NCBI RefSeq assembly: GCF_029433395.1
Contig: NZ_JAQTHW010000002.1
Location: forward strand, 682,001-746,000
Length of the DNA: 64,000 nucleotides
Origin: Bifidobacterium sp. ESL0763
GTDB lineage: Bacteria; Actinomycetota; Actinomycetes; Actinomycetales; Bifidobacteriaceae
Reading direction: 5' to 3'
Every line of letters starts with the position of its first letter. The stretch's first letter is position 1. The notes below the pieces were generated by a model. That model saw nothing but the letters and a program-made list of their open reading frames with translations. It did no database searches and had not been told where the DNA came from. Made by a program: the position numbers and the translations under genes. This document shows, in pieces, positions 18,404 through 28,429 of this stretch.

Positions 18404-18470
18404 GTTATATGGCGGTGTCGGCAGGCCGGTTATGCCTTGCGTGCGCCATCCGATTGGCGTGCTCGTTTCG

Positions 18471-18625
18471 TCCGGCATCGTGATGATGGGGACGTCATGC
18501 CCGGCACCGTGATGATGGGTCTGCCATGCCCGGCTTCTTGATGGTTAGCTCGTCATACTCGACATCGTGACTACAGGCCCACCATGACCGGTGCCGTGAT
18601 GATGGGGTCGTGATGATGGGGCCAT
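18471..18625. repeat. Five degenerate 29-bp tandem repeats
   Basis: Successive units start at 18470/71, 18499, 18528, 18557 and 18586. The consensus begins GNCCGGCANCGTGATGATGG and ends in CAT. Units 1, 2 and 5 are closest; unit 5 has an 11-bp internal duplication of GTGATGATGGG. There are no spacers, so this is not a CRISPR. It lies between the guaB3 terminator and the next gene, about 180 bp upstream of that gene's start. Confidence 0.75.
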
Positions 18626-18804
18626 CGTGTTCGATGTCTCTCCAACTATCCGGTCCGATATCCAGGACTCCACAAGATATGTCCACAAGGCCTTGCCTCT
18701 ATTGCCGTTTCCTGTTGCACTGGGACCACGACCCCGTGCCAGCACCGTCGCCGCTGGATGCCGGCACGGCGGACTGAAGCAGAAGACGAGAAGCAAGGAG
18801 ACGT

Positions 18805-19317
18805 ATGGACATGCCAACGATGCAGCTGGCCGTGCGCAGCCCGTTCCCGCAGGCCAGGCCACGCGAAGGGCTTCCCGCCTGCGATGGCTCGATACGCGTG
18901 GAGCTTTCCAACAGTCCCGTGCCCTACCACATGGCGCGCTGTTACCCGGGAAGGCTGGACGCGGGGCAGTGCCGCCACTTCGCCATGCTCTCGTGCCGCA
19001 TCGCCTGCATGAGCCTCGACATCGTGCGCGGCCGCACGCCCCCGCAGGTGCTGCAGCGCACCGTCTCGCCGCCATGCCTGAAACGCCTGGAGACCATGAG
19101 CTACTTGCTGGAGAACCACATGCGCACCCATCAGGAGCTGAGGAAACAGCTTTGTTACCTGCCGGCGATTCCCTCTCTGGTCTACGGCACGCTGGTGAGC
19201 CCCGAGACCAGCGAGGCCGTGGTGAGCCTGTTCGTCGGCGATATCAGCTACTGGGTCAACCTCGTGTTCAAGCAGGTCGGGGCGCGTTGGATGTGCACCC
19301 TGGCCGACCTCGGCTGA
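18805..19317 (+). CDS. Rv3235-like (DUF6459-type) protein
   Basis: This protein of 170 residues has an unknown biochemical role. The C-terminal half has the pattern of the actinobacterial Rv3235 family: a helical part (DIVRGRTPPQVLQRTVSPPC), then strands ending in VGARWMCTLADLG. The ATG follows GCAAGGAGACGT. It contains several Cys residues (at about 26, 46, 56, 63 and 68 and more), which is unusual for a cytoplasmic protein of this type. In many Actinobacteria this family lies near secA; here it lies between guaB3 and the acyl-CoA ligase. The assignment rests on pattern recall only. Confidence 0.6.
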   Translation: MDMPTMQLAVRSPFPQARPREGLPACDGSIRVELSNSPVPYHMARCYPGRLDAGQCRHFAMLSCRIACMSLDIVRGRTPPQVLQRTVSPPCLKRLETMSYLLENHMRTHQELRKQLCYLPAIPSLVYGTLVSPETSEAVVSLFVGDISYWVNLVFKQVGARWMCTLADLG

Positions 19318-19381
19318 GCCCGCGGAGCACCACTTACCGCAACGAAAGTTACGTTACCGTAGGATTGGTGCCACGAGCGCG

Positions 19382-19397
19382 TATAGTGGAAACCATG
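19382..19397 (+). promoter_or_regulatory. Leaderless-type promoter of acyl-CoA ligase gene
   Basis: TATAGT (19382-19387) lies 7 bp before the ATG and there is no Shine-Dalgarno. The downstream context GGAAACCATG is the same as at guaB3 (17211-17221). This suggests transcription beginning at or near the start codon. Confidence 0.45.
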
Positions 19398-21443
19398 TTG
19401 CGAGAATTCTATTTGGATCCTGTCACCAAGACCACCGACAAGGACACCATCTATTCCCTGTTATCCAAGCGCGCCGGCAAGGACCCGGACGGAGACATCG
19501 CCGAATGGCTCGATGGGCAGACCCACCAGTGGCACACGGTCAGCGCCGGCGAGATGCTCGCCACCGTGCGTGCCGTCGCCAAGGGCCTCATGGGCCTGGG
19601 CGCCAAGGCCGGAAGCATGGTCGTCATCTACGCCGCCACCAGCTACGAGTGGGGCGTCGTCGACTTCGCCTGCGCCGCCATCGGGGCCGTGAGCGTGCCG
19701 ATCTACGAGACCGACTCCGCCAAGCAGGCCAAGGGGATCGTCGAGGACGTCGACCCCATCATCGCCTTCGGCGGCGACGCCGAGCACGCGCAGACCCTCG
19801 AGCAGTTCCGCCAGGAGCGCGACGGCCTGAAATACGTGTTCAACCTGGGCGAGGACGGCCTCGACGCCGTCTCCGACTTCGGCACCTCCGTGAGCGACGA
19901 GCGCCTCGATGAGGCCATCTCGCGGGTGCGCGCCGACGACATGCTCACCATCGTCTACACCTCCGGCTCCACCGGCAAGCCCAAGGGCGTCATGCTCTCG
20001 CACCGCAACTTCGTCTCCACGGCCTTCATCGGCTGGGCGGTGCTCGACGACATGCTCTACCAGCCCAGCCGCCTGCTGCTCTTCCTGCCCCTGGCCCACT
20101 GCTTCGCCCGCTACATCCAGTACGTGGCGATCGGCGCGCACGGCGTGGTTGGCTACACCTCCAGCGCCAAGCATCTGCTCACCGACCTGCGCACCTTCCA
20201 GCCCACCTACCTGCTGGGCGTGCCGCGCGTCTTCGAGAAGGTCTACAACGCCGCCTCGCAGAAGGCTGGCGAGGGCCTGCAGGGCCGCGTGTTCAGCAAG
20301 GCGTTCGACCACTTCGTGCGCTGGAGCAAGGACGAGCAGGAAAGCCGCGGGCACACCGGCCGCGAGCGCTTCATGCACCGCTTCTACATGAAGACCGTCG
20401 GCGCCTCGGTGCGCAGCGCCCTGGGCCCGAAGCTCAAGTACCTGGCCTGCGGTGGCGCGCCGATGAACGCCGATCTGGCCCACTTCTTCAACGGCATGGA
20501 CGGCATCACCTTCATCCAGGGCTACGGCATGACCGAAACGGCCGCCCCCTGCATCGTCGCTTTCCAGGACTTCAACAAGGTCGGCGCCGTGGGCCGCCCG
20601 GGCTGCGGCATCGCGGTCAAGCTGGCCGACGACGACGAGCTGCTGATCAACGGCGAGGACGTCTTCCTCGGCTACTACAAGCAGCCCGAGCTCACCGCCG
20701 AGGCCACCGAGCCGGGCGGCTGGGTCCACTCCGGCGACATCGCCCAGATCGACGACGACGGCTTCGTCTACATCACCGGCCGCAAGAAGGACATCATCAT
20801 CACCGCCGGCGGCAAGAACGTCAGCCCCGCCCCCATGGAGGACACCATCGGCACCTGCCCGCTGGTCTCCCACGCCGTGGTCATCGGCGACGGCCGACCC
20901 TTCGTCGCCGCGCTCATCGAGCTCGACCCGGAAATGACGCGCTCCTGGCTGGCCAACCACGGCATGGACGCCGACATGCCCATCGCCGAGGTGTGCGCCA
21001 ACGACGCGGTGCGCTCCTGCGTGCAGCAGTACATCGACCAGGCCAACAGCTCCGTCTCCCGCGCCGAGTCCGTGCGCAAGTTCGTCATCGTCCCCGACGA
21101 GTTCACCCAGGAAAACGGCATGCTTACCCCGAGCATGAAGGTGGTGCGCGGCGAGGTGCTCAAGCACTACGCCGAGCTCATCAACACCAGTGTCTATACT
21201 CCGAAGACGAAAGCGAAGCCCGCCCCGTCCGCGGCGGCCGGCTTCATCGACAAGACGGCCTCGAGCGTGCGCCAGGCCACCGATTCGGTCACGCCCAAGG
21301 TGCGCAAGGCCTACGAGCAGGCCAGGCAGAACGTCGGTTCCCTCAAGGCCCAGCGCGGCCACGGCCCCACTGATGGGGCCGACGAGGGCGCGGGGGAGCG
21401 GCCCGGCGGGTCCGGCGACGAGGCCAAGAGCCAAGAGGAGTAA
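19395..21443 (+). CDS. Long-chain acyl-CoA ligase (FadD15-like AMP-binding enzyme)
   Basis: It is predicted to activate fatty acids as acyl-AMP and then acyl-CoA. The protein has 682 residues. The P-loop [16 protein letters not shown] is near residues 186-202, [10 protein letters not shown] near 376, and the hinge and acceptor region [20 protein letters not shown] near 447-466, followed by GGKNVSP. This is the usual order for the family. From about residue 595 there is an extra tail that is first basic and helical, then acidic, with no domain recognised. Bifidobacteria lack beta-oxidation as far as known, so incorporation of exogenous fatty acids is the likelier role. def follows 4 bp after the stop. 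Confidence 0.9.
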   Translation: MLREFYLDPVTKTTDKDTIYSLLSKRAGKDPDGDIAEWLDGQTHQWHTVSAGEMLATVRAVAKGLMGLGAKAGSMVVIYAATSYEWGVVDFACAAIGAVSVPIYETDSAKQAKGIVEDVDPIIAFGGDAEHAQTLEQFRQERDGLKYVFNLGEDGLDAVSDFGTSVSDERLDEAISRVRADDMLTIVYTSGSTGKPKGVMLSHRNFVSTAFIGWAVLDDMLYQPSRLLLFLPLAHCFARYIQYVAIGAHGVVGYTSSAKHLLTDLRTFQPTYLLGVPRVFEKVYNAASQKAGEGLQGRVFSKAFDHFVRWSKDEQESRGHTGRERFMHRFYMKTVGASVRSALGPKLKYLACGGAPMNADLAHFFNGMDGITFIQGYGMTETAAPCIVAFQDFNKVGAVGRPGCGIAVKLADDDELLINGEDVFLGYYKQPELTAEATEPGGWVHSGDIAQIDDDGFVYITGRKKDIIITAGGKNVSPAPMEDTIGTCPLVSHAVVIGDGRPFVAALIELDPEMTRSWLANHGMDADMPIAEVCANDAVRSCVQQYIDQANSSVSRAESVRKFVIVPDEFTQENGMLTPSMKVVRGEVLKHYAELINTSVYTPKTKAKPAPSAAAGFIDKTASSVRQATDSVTPKVRKAYEQARQNVGSLKAQRGHGPTDGADEGAGERPGGSGDEAKSQEE

Positions 21444-21447
21444 CGCA

Positions 21448-21930
21448 TTGACCATACGAGAGATTCGTGTCGTACCCGATCCCGTGCTGCGCACGCCCTG
21501 CGAGCCGGTCAAGGAGATCACACCCGCCGTGCGCAAGCTGGTGCAGGACCTGCTCGACACCGTCGACGACCCGGGCCGTGCCGGCCTTTCCGCCAACCAG
21601 ATCGGCGTGGGGCTGCGCGTCTTCTCCTACAACATCGACGGCAAGCTGGGCTACGTGATCAACCCGGTCGTCGAGGAGACCAGCGGCGAGCAGTACGGCG
21701 ACGAGGGGTGCCTGTCGGTGCCGCAGCTCTGGTACAAGACCCGTCGCGCCGACTACGCCCGCGTGCGCGGCATCAACCTCGACGGCAAGACGATCGTGGT
21801 GGAGGGCCGCGGCATCATGGGCCGCATGCTCCAGCACGAGACCGACCACCTCGACGGCCACATCTACCTCGACCGCCTCGAGAAGGAGGAGCGCCGCGAG
21901 GCCATGCGCCGCATGCGTCAGGCCCGATAA
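21448..21930 (+). CDS. def: Peptide deformylase
   Basis: It removes the formyl group from the initiator methionine of new proteins. All three motifs are visible: [11 protein letters not shown] (motif 1), EGCLSVP with the metal-ligand Cys (motif 2), and QHETDHLDG with the catalytic Glu and two His ligands (motif 3). The start is TTG 21448, placed by AGAGGAG (21434-21440) inside the end of the acyl-CoA ligase gene and by the usual N-terminus. The length of 160 residues is normal. It forms an operon with the ligase. Confidence 0.92.
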   Translation: MTIREIRVVPDPVLRTPCEPVKEITPAVRKLVQDLLDTVDDPGRAGLSANQIGVGLRVFSYNIDGKLGYVINPVVEETSGEQYGDEGCLSVPQLWYKTRRADYARVRGINLDGKTIVVEGRGIMGRMLQHETDHLDGHIYLDRLEKEERREAMRRMRQAR

Positions 21931-21957
21931 GGCGAACACCGGAATCGGGACAGACTC

Positions 21958-21998
21958 AAGGCCCGCACCGCGTCATCCGAACGCCGTGCGGGCCTTTC
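21958..21998 (+). terminator. Terminator after def
   Basis: AAGGCCCGCAC (from 21958) pairs with GTGCGGGCCTT (21986-21996), a perfect 11-bp stem followed by TC. The run of T is short. Confidence 0.75.
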
Positions 21999-21999
21999 G

Positions 22000-22365
22000 C
22001 ATGCTCCCCGCTGTTTTGGGATATGCGGACGAGTGGCCTTTCCCATGGCACGCCGCATCCCTGGCATTGGCCCTCGCATGACATCGGCTGGCGAACCCCG
22101 GGACGCCGACGCCGCGAGCGGACGCCGCAGACGGTGACGCCGGCAGAGAAACATATACCTTGGCCATGGTATCCTTGGCTCTTGTGCGCCGGATTGGCTC
22201 CTCGACCGTCACGTCGTCGATGGGCCGCACCGATTATCGTCAACAAACGGCGCGCGAAAATCGCGTCATGCACGTGATGGGCTGTGTCGGTCGGCGTCCC
22301 GCTTGCGGGCCGTTGCACGCAGACCCGCATGACCAGGCAATAACCGACTGAAAGGTAGCATTACC
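22000..22365 (+). promoter_or_regulatory. rpsB upstream region
   Basis: No gene is seen in these 365 bp. The last 150 bp contain several inverted repeats (around 22245-22268, GGCGCGCGAAAATCGCG; and 22288-22312, GGTCGGCGTCCCGCTTGCGGGCC), which would be expected in a structured leader. Ribosomal S2 operons are often autoregulated through their leaders, but no known motif was recognised here. Confidence 0.35.
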
Positions 22366-23214
22366 ATGGCTCAGATCACTATGAGCGAAATGCTGAAGGC
22401 AGGCTTGCACTTCGGCCATCAGACCCGTCGTTGGAACCCCAAGATGAAGCAGTACATCCTGATGGAGCGCAACGGCATCCACATCATCGACCTGTTCAAG
22501 TCGCTCGATCTGATCGACAAGGCCTACGACTTCGTCAAGCAGACGGTCGCCCACAACGGCACCGTGCTCTTCGTCGGCACCAAGAAGCAGGCCCAGGAGG
22601 CCATCTCGGCCCAGGCCACCCGCGTCAACATGCCCTACGTCTCCGAGCGCTGGCTCGGCGGCATGCTCACCAACTTCCAGACGGTCTCCAAGCGCGTCTC
22701 GCGCCTCAAGGAGCTCGAGGAGATGGACTTCAGCGACGTGCACGGCAGCGGCCTGACCAAGAAGGAGCTCCTGCTGCTCGAGCGCGAGAAGAACAAGCTC
22801 GAGAAGCAGCTCGGCGGCATCCGCAACATGAACCGCACGCCTTCGGCCATGTTCGTCGTCGACATCAACAAGGAGGCGCTGGCCGTCCAGGAAGCCCACA
22901 AGCTGAGCATCCCGGTCGTCGCCATCGTCGACACCAACACCGATCCCGACCTCGTCGACTACCCGATTCCGGCCAACGACGACGCCATCCGCGGCGTGGA
23001 GCTGCTCACCAGCCTCATGGCCGACGCGGTGGCCGACGGCCTGCTCGAGCGCAGCGGCAAGGCCGAGAAGACCGAGGACAAGGCCGAGCAGCCGATGGCC
23101 GCCTGGGAGAAGGACCTCTTGAAGGACAAGGACGCCGCCCCCGCGGCCGAAGCCAAGTCCGAGGCCCCCAAGGCCGAAGAGGCCGAGGCCAAGGCGGAAG
23201 AGCCCAAGGCCTGA
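22366..23214 (+). CDS. rpsB: 30S ribosomal protein S2
   Basis: This is a small-subunit ribosomal protein. The start [20 protein letters not shown] and the segment [12 protein letters not shown] are diagnostic. The protein has 282 residues; the C-terminal 45 or so form an Ala/Glu/Lys-rich tail, which is common in Actinobacteria. GAAAGG precedes the ATG. It is followed by tsf as in most bacteria. Confidence 0.98.
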   Translation: MAQITMSEMLKAGLHFGHQTRRWNPKMKQYILMERNGIHIIDLFKSLDLIDKAYDFVKQTVAHNGTVLFVGTKKQAQEAISAQATRVNMPYVSERWLGGMLTNFQTVSKRVSRLKELEEMDFSDVHGSGLTKKELLLLEREKNKLEKQLGGIRNMNRTPSAMFVVDINKEALAVQEAHKLSIPVVAIVDTNTDPDLVDYPIPANDDAIRGVELLTSLMADAVADGLLERSGKAEKTEDKAEQPMAAWEKDLLKDKDAAPAAEAKSEAPKAEEAEAKAEEPKA

Positions 23215-23225
23215 CCTTGACCAAT

Positions 23226-23268
23226 GGCAGTGGCGGCGCCGGCGCATGCAACCGGAGCCGCCACTGGC
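23226..23268 (+). promoter_or_regulatory. Hairpin between rpsB and tsf (partial attenuator)
   Basis: CAGTGGCGGC (23228-23237) and GCCGCCACTG (23257-23266) form a perfect 10-bp stem. No T-run follows, so it is more likely a processing or attenuating structure than a full terminator. The ribosome binding site of tsf lies about 15 bp downstream. Confidence 0.55.
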
Positions 23269-23295
23269 GCATGAAACCTTTAAAGGAGATATGAA

Positions 23296-24147
23296 ATGGC
23301 AGCAGTTACAGCAGCTTTGATCAAGCAAGTGCGCGACGACACCGGCGCGGGCATGATGGACGTCAAGAAGGCGCTCACCGAGGCCGAGGGCGATGTGGCA
23401 CGCGCCAAGGAAATCATCCGCGCCAAGGGCATCCAGGCCGCCGGCAAGCGCGAGGGCCGCGCCGCTCAGGAGGGCACCATCGCCTCCCGCGTGGTCGACA
23501 CCGACAAGGGCCAGGCGGGCTATGCCGTCGAGCTCAACTCCGAGACCGACTTCGTGGCCAAGACCCCGAAGTTCGTCGCCTTCACCGACAAGGTGCTCGA
23601 CGACGCGATCGCCGCCGGCGCGAGCAACGTCGACGAGGTGCTCGCGGCCAAGAGCGAGGACGGCACCGTCAAGGAGAGCGTCGAGGAGGCGGCAGCCCTC
23701 TTCGGCGAGCACGTCAAGGTCGGCCAGGTCGCCAAGATCGAGGGCCCGAAGGTCGAGATCTACGCGCACAAGAAGTCCGCCGAGATGCCGCCGAGCATCG
23801 TCGCCATCGTCGCCACCGACGAGAAGGGCGCCTCCGTGGCCCACGAGGCCGCGCTGCAGATCTCCGCGATGGGCGCGAAGTGGCTCACCCGCGAGGACGT
23901 GCCGGCCGAGGTCGTCGAGTCCGAGCGTCGCGTGGCCACCGAGAAGTCCCAGGCCGAGGGCAAGCCCGAGAAGATCATCCCGAAGATCGTCGAGGGCCGC
24001 ATGAACGCCTTCTACAAGGACAACGTGCTGCTCGAGCAGGAGTACGTCAAGGATTCCTCCAAGCGCGTCGGCGACCTCTTCAAGGAAGTCGGCGGCCAGC
24101 TGCTCGCCTTCGCCCGCATCGAGGTCGGCAAGGGCGACGAGAAGTAA
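23296..24147 (+). CDS. tsf: Elongation factor Ts
   Basis: EF-Ts is the nucleotide exchange factor for EF-Tu. The N-terminal UBA-like part with VRDDTGAGMMDVKKAL and the core segment ELNSETDFVAKTPKF (TDFVA) are diagnostic. The protein has 283 residues. The ATG follows AAAGGAGATATGAA. It is co-transcribed with rpsB. Confidence 0.97.
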   Translation: MAAVTAALIKQVRDDTGAGMMDVKKALTEAEGDVARAKEIIRAKGIQAAGKREGRAAQEGTIASRVVDTDKGQAGYAVELNSETDFVAKTPKFVAFTDKVLDDAIAAGASNVDEVLAAKSEDGTVKESVEEAAALFGEHVKVGQVAKIEGPKVEIYAHKKSAEMPPSIVAIVATDEKGASVAHEAALQISAMGAKWLTREDVPAEVVESERRVATEKSQAEGKPEKIIPKIVEGRMNAFYKDNVLLEQEYVKDSSKRVGDLFKEVGGQLLAFARIEVGKGDEK

Positions 24148-24224
24148 GTCGCGTCCAGTGGTGATTCTCCTCGAAGGCGCGGTCCGCAGGGCCGGCCGGT
24201 AGGGGAGCGCAAGTAGACGAAAAT

Positions 24225-24256
24225 GGGGATGGCATCGCCTGGTGCCGTCCCCTTTC
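24225..24256 (+). terminator. Terminator after tsf
   Basis: GGGGATGGCA (24225-24234) pairs with TGCCGTCCCC (24243-24252) with one G-T pair, followed by TTTCG. Confidence 0.75.
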
Positions 24257-24382
24257 GCATATCCGGCCATCACGTTCGCAGGGCCACCGGCGCGGCCGCC
24301 GCATGCGGGCGCATCCCTGTCGCCGCGAACGGATATCCTAGAGAACCGGAATGTGCCCACCAACCAGGACGGAGAGCCGCAG

Positions 24383-25132
24383 ATGACGGACGACGACAAA
24401 GGCAAGACAGTTCGACGAGTGATGCTGAAACTTTCCGGCGAGGCGTTCGGAGGGGGCAAGATCGGCATCGACACCTTTGTCATCCGGCGCATCGCACAGG
24501 AGATCCACGCCGCGCAGCAGCAGGGCGTGCAGACCGCCATCGTGGTCGGCGGCGGCAACTTCTTCCGCGGCGCCGAGCTGCAGCAGGCCGGCATCGAACG
24601 CAACCGCGGCGACTACATGGGCATGCTGGGCACCGTCATGAACTGCCTGGCGTTGCAGGATTTCCTCGAGCAGGAGGGCCAGGCCACGCGCGTGCAGACC
24701 GCCATCACCATGGGCCAGGTCGCCGAACCCTACATCCCGCTGAAGGCCATCAGGCATCTCGAGAAGGGCCGTGTGGTCATCTTCGGCGCCGGCGCGGGCA
24801 TGCCGTACTTCTCCACCGACACCGTCTCCATCCAGCGCTCCCTCGAGATCCACTGCGACGAGGTGCTCATGGGCAAGAACGGCGTCGACGGCGTCTATAC
24901 CTCCGACCCGGAGAAGGATCCGAACGCCAAGCGCTTCGACACCTTGAGCTACCGCCGCGCGCTGGTCGACAACCTGGGCGTGATGGACGCCGCGGCGCTC
25001 TCCATGGCCCGCGACAACAACAAGCACATCCGCGTCTTCGGCCTCGAGCAGGCCGGCAACGTCACGCGCGCCCTCACCGGCGAGCCCATCGGCACCCTCG
25101 TGTCGGGCATCGACTCGAAACTCGCCGACTGA
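24383..25132 (+). CDS. pyrH: Uridylate kinase
   Basis: It phosphorylates UMP to UDP in pyrimidine synthesis. The amino-acid-kinase fold is seen in [45 protein letters not shown] and [16 protein letters not shown], all characteristic of bacterial PyrH. The ATG at 24383, following GGAGAG, gives 249 residues. The frame is open further upstream, but that part overlaps the tsf terminator. Confidence 0.95.
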   Translation: MTDDDKGKTVRRVMLKLSGEAFGGGKIGIDTFVIRRIAQEIHAAQQQGVQTAIVVGGGNFFRGAELQQAGIERNRGDYMGMLGTVMNCLALQDFLEQEGQATRVQTAITMGQVAEPYIPLKAIRHLEKGRVVIFGAGAGMPYFSTDTVSIQRSLEIHCDEVLMGKNGVDGVYTSDPEKDPNAKRFDTLSYRRALVDNLGVMDAAALSMARDNNKHIRVFGLEQAGNVTRALTGEPIGTLVSGIDSKLAD

Positions 25133-25197
25133 CCAGGCCACCCCGGCCCACATCCGCAACCGAACCAGAACCAACCGTTTCCACAAAGGAGCAAATC

Positions 25198-25752
25198 ATG
25201 GCAAACGCCGTAGAACAAGCCAAGACCCAGATGAACAAGTCCGTCGAGGCCACCAAGGAGAACTTCTCCGGCATCCGCACCGGCCGCGCCAACCCAGCGC
25301 TCTTGAACGGCCTGATGGTCGACTATTACGGCGCACCCACGCCGATCAAGTCCGTCGCCTCCATCGGCGTGCCCGACGCGCGCACCCTGGCCGTCACCCC
25401 CTTCGACGGCTCGCAGGCCAACGCCGTCGAGAAGGCCATCCGCGATTCCGACCTGGGCGGCAGCACCCGCCGCGATGGCAACGTCATCCACATGACCATG
25501 CCGGAGCTCACCGAGGAGCGCCGCAAGGAGTACGTCAAGCTCGCCAAGACCAAGGCCGAGGACGGCAAGGTCGCGGTGCGCAACATCCGCCGCAAGGCCA
25601 AGGAAAGCATCGACAAGGCTGTCAAGGACGGCGACATGGGCGAGGACCAGGGCGACCGTCAGCTCAAGGAGCTCGACAAGGTCACCAAGCAGACCACCGA
25701 GTCCATCGACTCCCTGCTCGAGGCCAAGCAGAAGGAGATCATGGAGGTCTGA
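25198..25752 (+). CDS. frr: Ribosome recycling factor
   Basis: It splits post-termination ribosomes together with EF-G. The length of 184 residues is normal. FSGIRTGRANPALLNGLMVD and LTEERRKEYVKLAK are typical. The ATG follows AAAGGAGCAAATC. It is in the order pyrH-frr-cdsA, as in many bacteria. Confidence 0.97.
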   Translation: MANAVEQAKTQMNKSVEATKENFSGIRTGRANPALLNGLMVDYYGAPTPIKSVASIGVPDARTLAVTPFDGSQANAVEKAIRDSDLGGSTRRDGNVIHMTMPELTEERRKEYVKLAKTKAEDGKVAVRNIRRKAKESIDKAVKDGDMGEDQGDRQLKELDKVTKQTTESIDSLLEAKQKEIMEV

Positions 25753-25797
25753 CCCTCCCTGAGGCAAGGCGGAGGAACAGGCTCGAAAGACGGGACG

Positions 25798-26799
25798 ATG
25801 GCAGAAGAGAATCACAAGGGAGCATCCGGCGAGGCCGGGGCCACGATCAGCGACATCAACAAGAAGACCGGGCGCAACATGCCGCAGGCGGTGGCGACCG
25901 CGGTCCTGCTGATCGCCATCATCGTGGCGTGCCTGCTGGTGCGCATCGACCTCTACGTCCTGCTCATCGTCGTCTTCCTCATCCTCGCGCTGGTCGAGCT
26001 GCGCGTCGACTTCGCGACCGTGGGCCTGCACATCCCCGCCGTCACGCTTTCGCTGTGCTGCGCCGGCACGCTGCTGGCCGTCTATTACGCGCCACGCCAC
26101 GTCCTGGCCGGCGCGCTGGGCGTCGTGGTCTCGCTGGTGGCGGTGGCCATCATGGGCAGTCTGCGCCACAAGGTCGGCGACCGGCTCTCCGCCGCCGTGC
26201 AGGGCAAGAAGACCACGGCCTCGCCCGCCTCGCAGACGGCCCGCGCCAAGGGCGACGCCGTCACGAAGGTCGGCGCCGCGCAAGGCGAGAAGAGCCTCGA
26301 CAACGTGGCCGTCTCGCTGTTCATCGTGCTCTACATCCTGGTGCTCGCCAGCTGCATCATCCTGCCCGAGACCTTCAACGGCCATCCGGTGGCGCACGCC
26401 ATCATGGTCATCTTCCTGCCCGCCCTTTCCGACACCGGCGGCCTCTTCGCCGGCGCGTGGCTGGGGCGCCACAAGCTCTCGCCGCGCATCTCGCCGAAGA
26501 AGTCGGTGGAGGGGCTCGTGGGCTCCATCCTGCTGGCCATGGCCGGCGCCTTCGTCATCTTCGCGATCACCTACCCGGGCCTGTGGGCCAGCCGCTGGTG
26601 GGTGCCGGTGCTCATGGGCGTCATGGTCGGCATCCTCGGCACCTTCGGCGACCTGTGCGCCTCCATGCTCAAGCGCGACATGGGCATCAAGGACATGGGC
26701 CACCTGCTCAAGGGCCACGGCGGGGTGATGGACCGCGTCGACTCGATCCTGCTGTGCGCGCCGTTCTTCACGCTCGTGCTCTGGGCGACCGGGCTGTAG
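25798..26799 (+). CDS. cdsA: Phosphatidate cytidylyltransferase
   Basis: This membrane enzyme makes CDP-diacylglycerol from phosphatidate and CTP. The 333 residues contain about eight hydrophobic segments. SDTGGLFAGAWLGRHKLSPR and the C-terminal signature MLKRDMGIKDMGHLLKGHGG followed by MDRVDS identify it. There is a hydrophilic insertion near residues 140-160. The N-terminal 30 residues are charged. It follows frr by 45 bp. Confidence 0.95.
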   Translation: MAEENHKGASGEAGATISDINKKTGRNMPQAVATAVLLIAIIVACLLVRIDLYVLLIVVFLILALVELRVDFATVGLHIPAVTLSLCCAGTLLAVYYAPRHVLAGALGVVVSLVAVAIMGSLRHKVGDRLSAAVQGKKTTASPASQTARAKGDAVTKVGAAQGEKSLDNVAVSLFIVLYILVLASCIILPETFNGHPVAHAIMVIFLPALSDTGGLFAGAWLGRHKLSPRISPKKSVEGLVGSILLAMAGAFVIFAITYPGLWASRWWVPVLMGVMVGILGTFGDLCASMLKRDMGIKDMGHLLKGHGGVMDRVDSILLCAPFFTLVLWATGL

Positions 26800-27160
26800 G
26801 CGCGAGTCTGGTTGCGGGCTCGGTCGAGAGATCCGGGCATGGATTATGCGGGTATCGGGAACCGTGGGCTTATGACCGTGTACCGAGTCATTGGCGACAA
26901 TGTGATGGCATTGTAGTGCCATTGACCTGCGGGAGACGGGCGTAGGATCTACGAACCCACCGAGCCAACGCTCGGAGACGGATGATCAACGACCGGCAAC
27001 GAACCATGGAAACGGGCGACCGGTGGTCGATGATTGGCGATCCGCGACGAACAGACAACGGATGGTCAATGGCGAATGACCGACGACCAACCATGAACGA
27101 GCAATGGCGAATAACCAACGATCAATAATGAATGACCGAAGAAAAGGCGATGGATTTCCA
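26800..27160. other. cdsA-rlmN intergenic region
   Basis: No gene is seen. From about 26960 the sequence becomes a series of degenerate short repeats related to CAACGACCGAC; its clearest part is the 35-bp tandem repeat listed separately. Confidence 0.5.
27068..27137 (+). repeat. Two 35-bp tandem repeats upstream of rlmN
   Basis: Copy 1 (27068-27102) and copy 2 (27103-27137) share CAATGGCGAAT and then ACC-ACGA-CAA-ATGAA with few differences. They end 23 bp before the preferred rlmN start and would be in its 5' leader. Confidence 0.7.
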
Positions 27161-28417
27161 ATGACCGACGAACACACGCAGACCGCTGCCGATACCGTGA
27201 CCGGCTCCGCCCCCGCTTCAGCGCGAACGCAAATGGAAGCGCAAGCCGTCACCGGCGCCGACGCCCCCGAATCCGGCACCGTCACCGGCGGCAAGGCCGG
27301 CGCCTTCCGCGAGGTGCTCTCGAAGAAGCACGCCCGCCGCGGCAAGCCGCCGCTCCACTTCGCCGACATGGATGAGGAGCAGCGCATCGAGGTCGCCAAA
27401 GAGCTTGGCATGCCCAAGTTCCGCGTGCGCCAGCTCGCCAACCACTACTACGCGCATTTCGACACCGACGTCGACGCGTTCACCGATTTCCCCGAGTCCC
27501 AGCGCCGCAAGGCCAAGGAGGCCTTCTTCCCGACCCTCATCACCGAGGTCACCCACCAGGTGGCCGACGACGGCATGACCGTCAAGACCCTCTGGCGCCT
27601 CTTCGACGGCTCGCACATCGAGTCCGTGCTCATGCGCTACCCGACGCGCGCCACCCTGTGCATCTCCAGCCAGGTCGGTTGCGGCATGGGCTGTCCGTTC
27701 TGCGCCACCGGCGGCCTGGGGCTGACGAGAAACCTCTCCGCCGCCGAGATCCTGGAGCAGGTGCGCATCGCCGCCAAGGCCATGGAGGACGGCAAGATGG
27801 CCGGCGGACCGGGCCGTCTGAGCAACGTGGTGTTCATGGGGGAGGGAGAGCCGATGGGCAACTACAGGTCCGTGCTCTCCGCCGTGCGCCAGATCAGCGC
27901 CATGCCGCCGGAGGGCTTCGGCATCTCCGCGCGCAACATCACCGTCTCCACCGTCGGCGTGGTGCCGGGCATCAAGAAGCTGACCGCCGAGGGCATCCCG
28001 GTGCGCCTGGCCGTCTCGCTGCACGCGCCCAACGACGAGCTGAGAAACGAGCTGGTGCCGATGAACCGCCGGTTCAACTCCGAGCAGGTGCTCGACGCCG
28101 CCCACGACTACTACCTCGCCAGCCACCGCCGTGTGAGCATCGAGTACGCGCTGATGAAGGGCATCAACGACCAGGCAGAGCACGCCCGCCAGCTGGCCCA
28201 CCGCCTCAACCACTACGGCGACGAGTGGGTGCACGTCAACCCCATTCCCCTGAACCCCATCGAAGGCTCGAAGTGGACCGCCTCCAAGCCCGAGGACGAG
28301 CGGCGCTTCCTCGAGATTCTGCACAGCGCCGGCATCGCCGCCACCCTGCGCGACACCCGCGGCTCCGACATCGACGGTGCCTGCGGCCAGCTCGCCGCCA
28401 AGAACATCAACGCCTAG
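27161..28417 (+). CDS. rlmN: Dual-specificity rRNA/tRNA methyltransferase RlmN
   Basis: This radical SAM enzyme methylates C2 of A2503 in 23S rRNA and of A37 in some tRNAs. The iron-sulfur motif is GCGMGCPFCATG (CxxxCxxC). The second catalytic Cys is probably in the C-terminal GACGQLA. The ATG at 27161 gives 418 residues; about 55 N-terminal residues precede the conserved domain. Earlier in-frame ATGs at 27104 and 27128 fall in the repeats and are not preferred. Confidence 0.93.
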   Translation: MTDEHTQTAADTVTGSAPASARTQMEAQAVTGADAPESGTVTGGKAGAFREVLSKKHARRGKPPLHFADMDEEQRIEVAKELGMPKFRVRQLANHYYAHFDTDVDAFTDFPESQRRKAKEAFFPTLITEVTHQVADDGMTVKTLWRLFDGSHIESVLMRYPTRATLCISSQVGCGMGCPFCATGGLGLTRNLSAAEILEQVRIAAKAMEDGKMAGGPGRLSNVVFMGEGEPMGNYRSVLSAVRQISAMPPEGFGISARNITVSTVGVVPGIKKLTAEGIPVRLAVSLHAPNDELRNELVPMNRRFNSEQVLDAAHDYYLASHRRVSIEYALMKGINDQAEHARQLAHRLNHYGDEWVHVNPIPLNPIEGSKWTASKPEDERRFLEILHSAGIAATLRDTRGSDIDGACGQLAAKNINA

Positions 28418-28429
28418 CCGCCGAGGGGA

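Noticed and set aside
18471..18625. Possible CRISPR array
   Set aside because: Units are directly adjacent without spacers, they are degenerate, and no cas genes are near.
19461..21596. Open frame of 711 codons opposite the acyl-CoA ligase
   Set aside because: Same kind of shadow; the plus-strand enzyme has all motifs.
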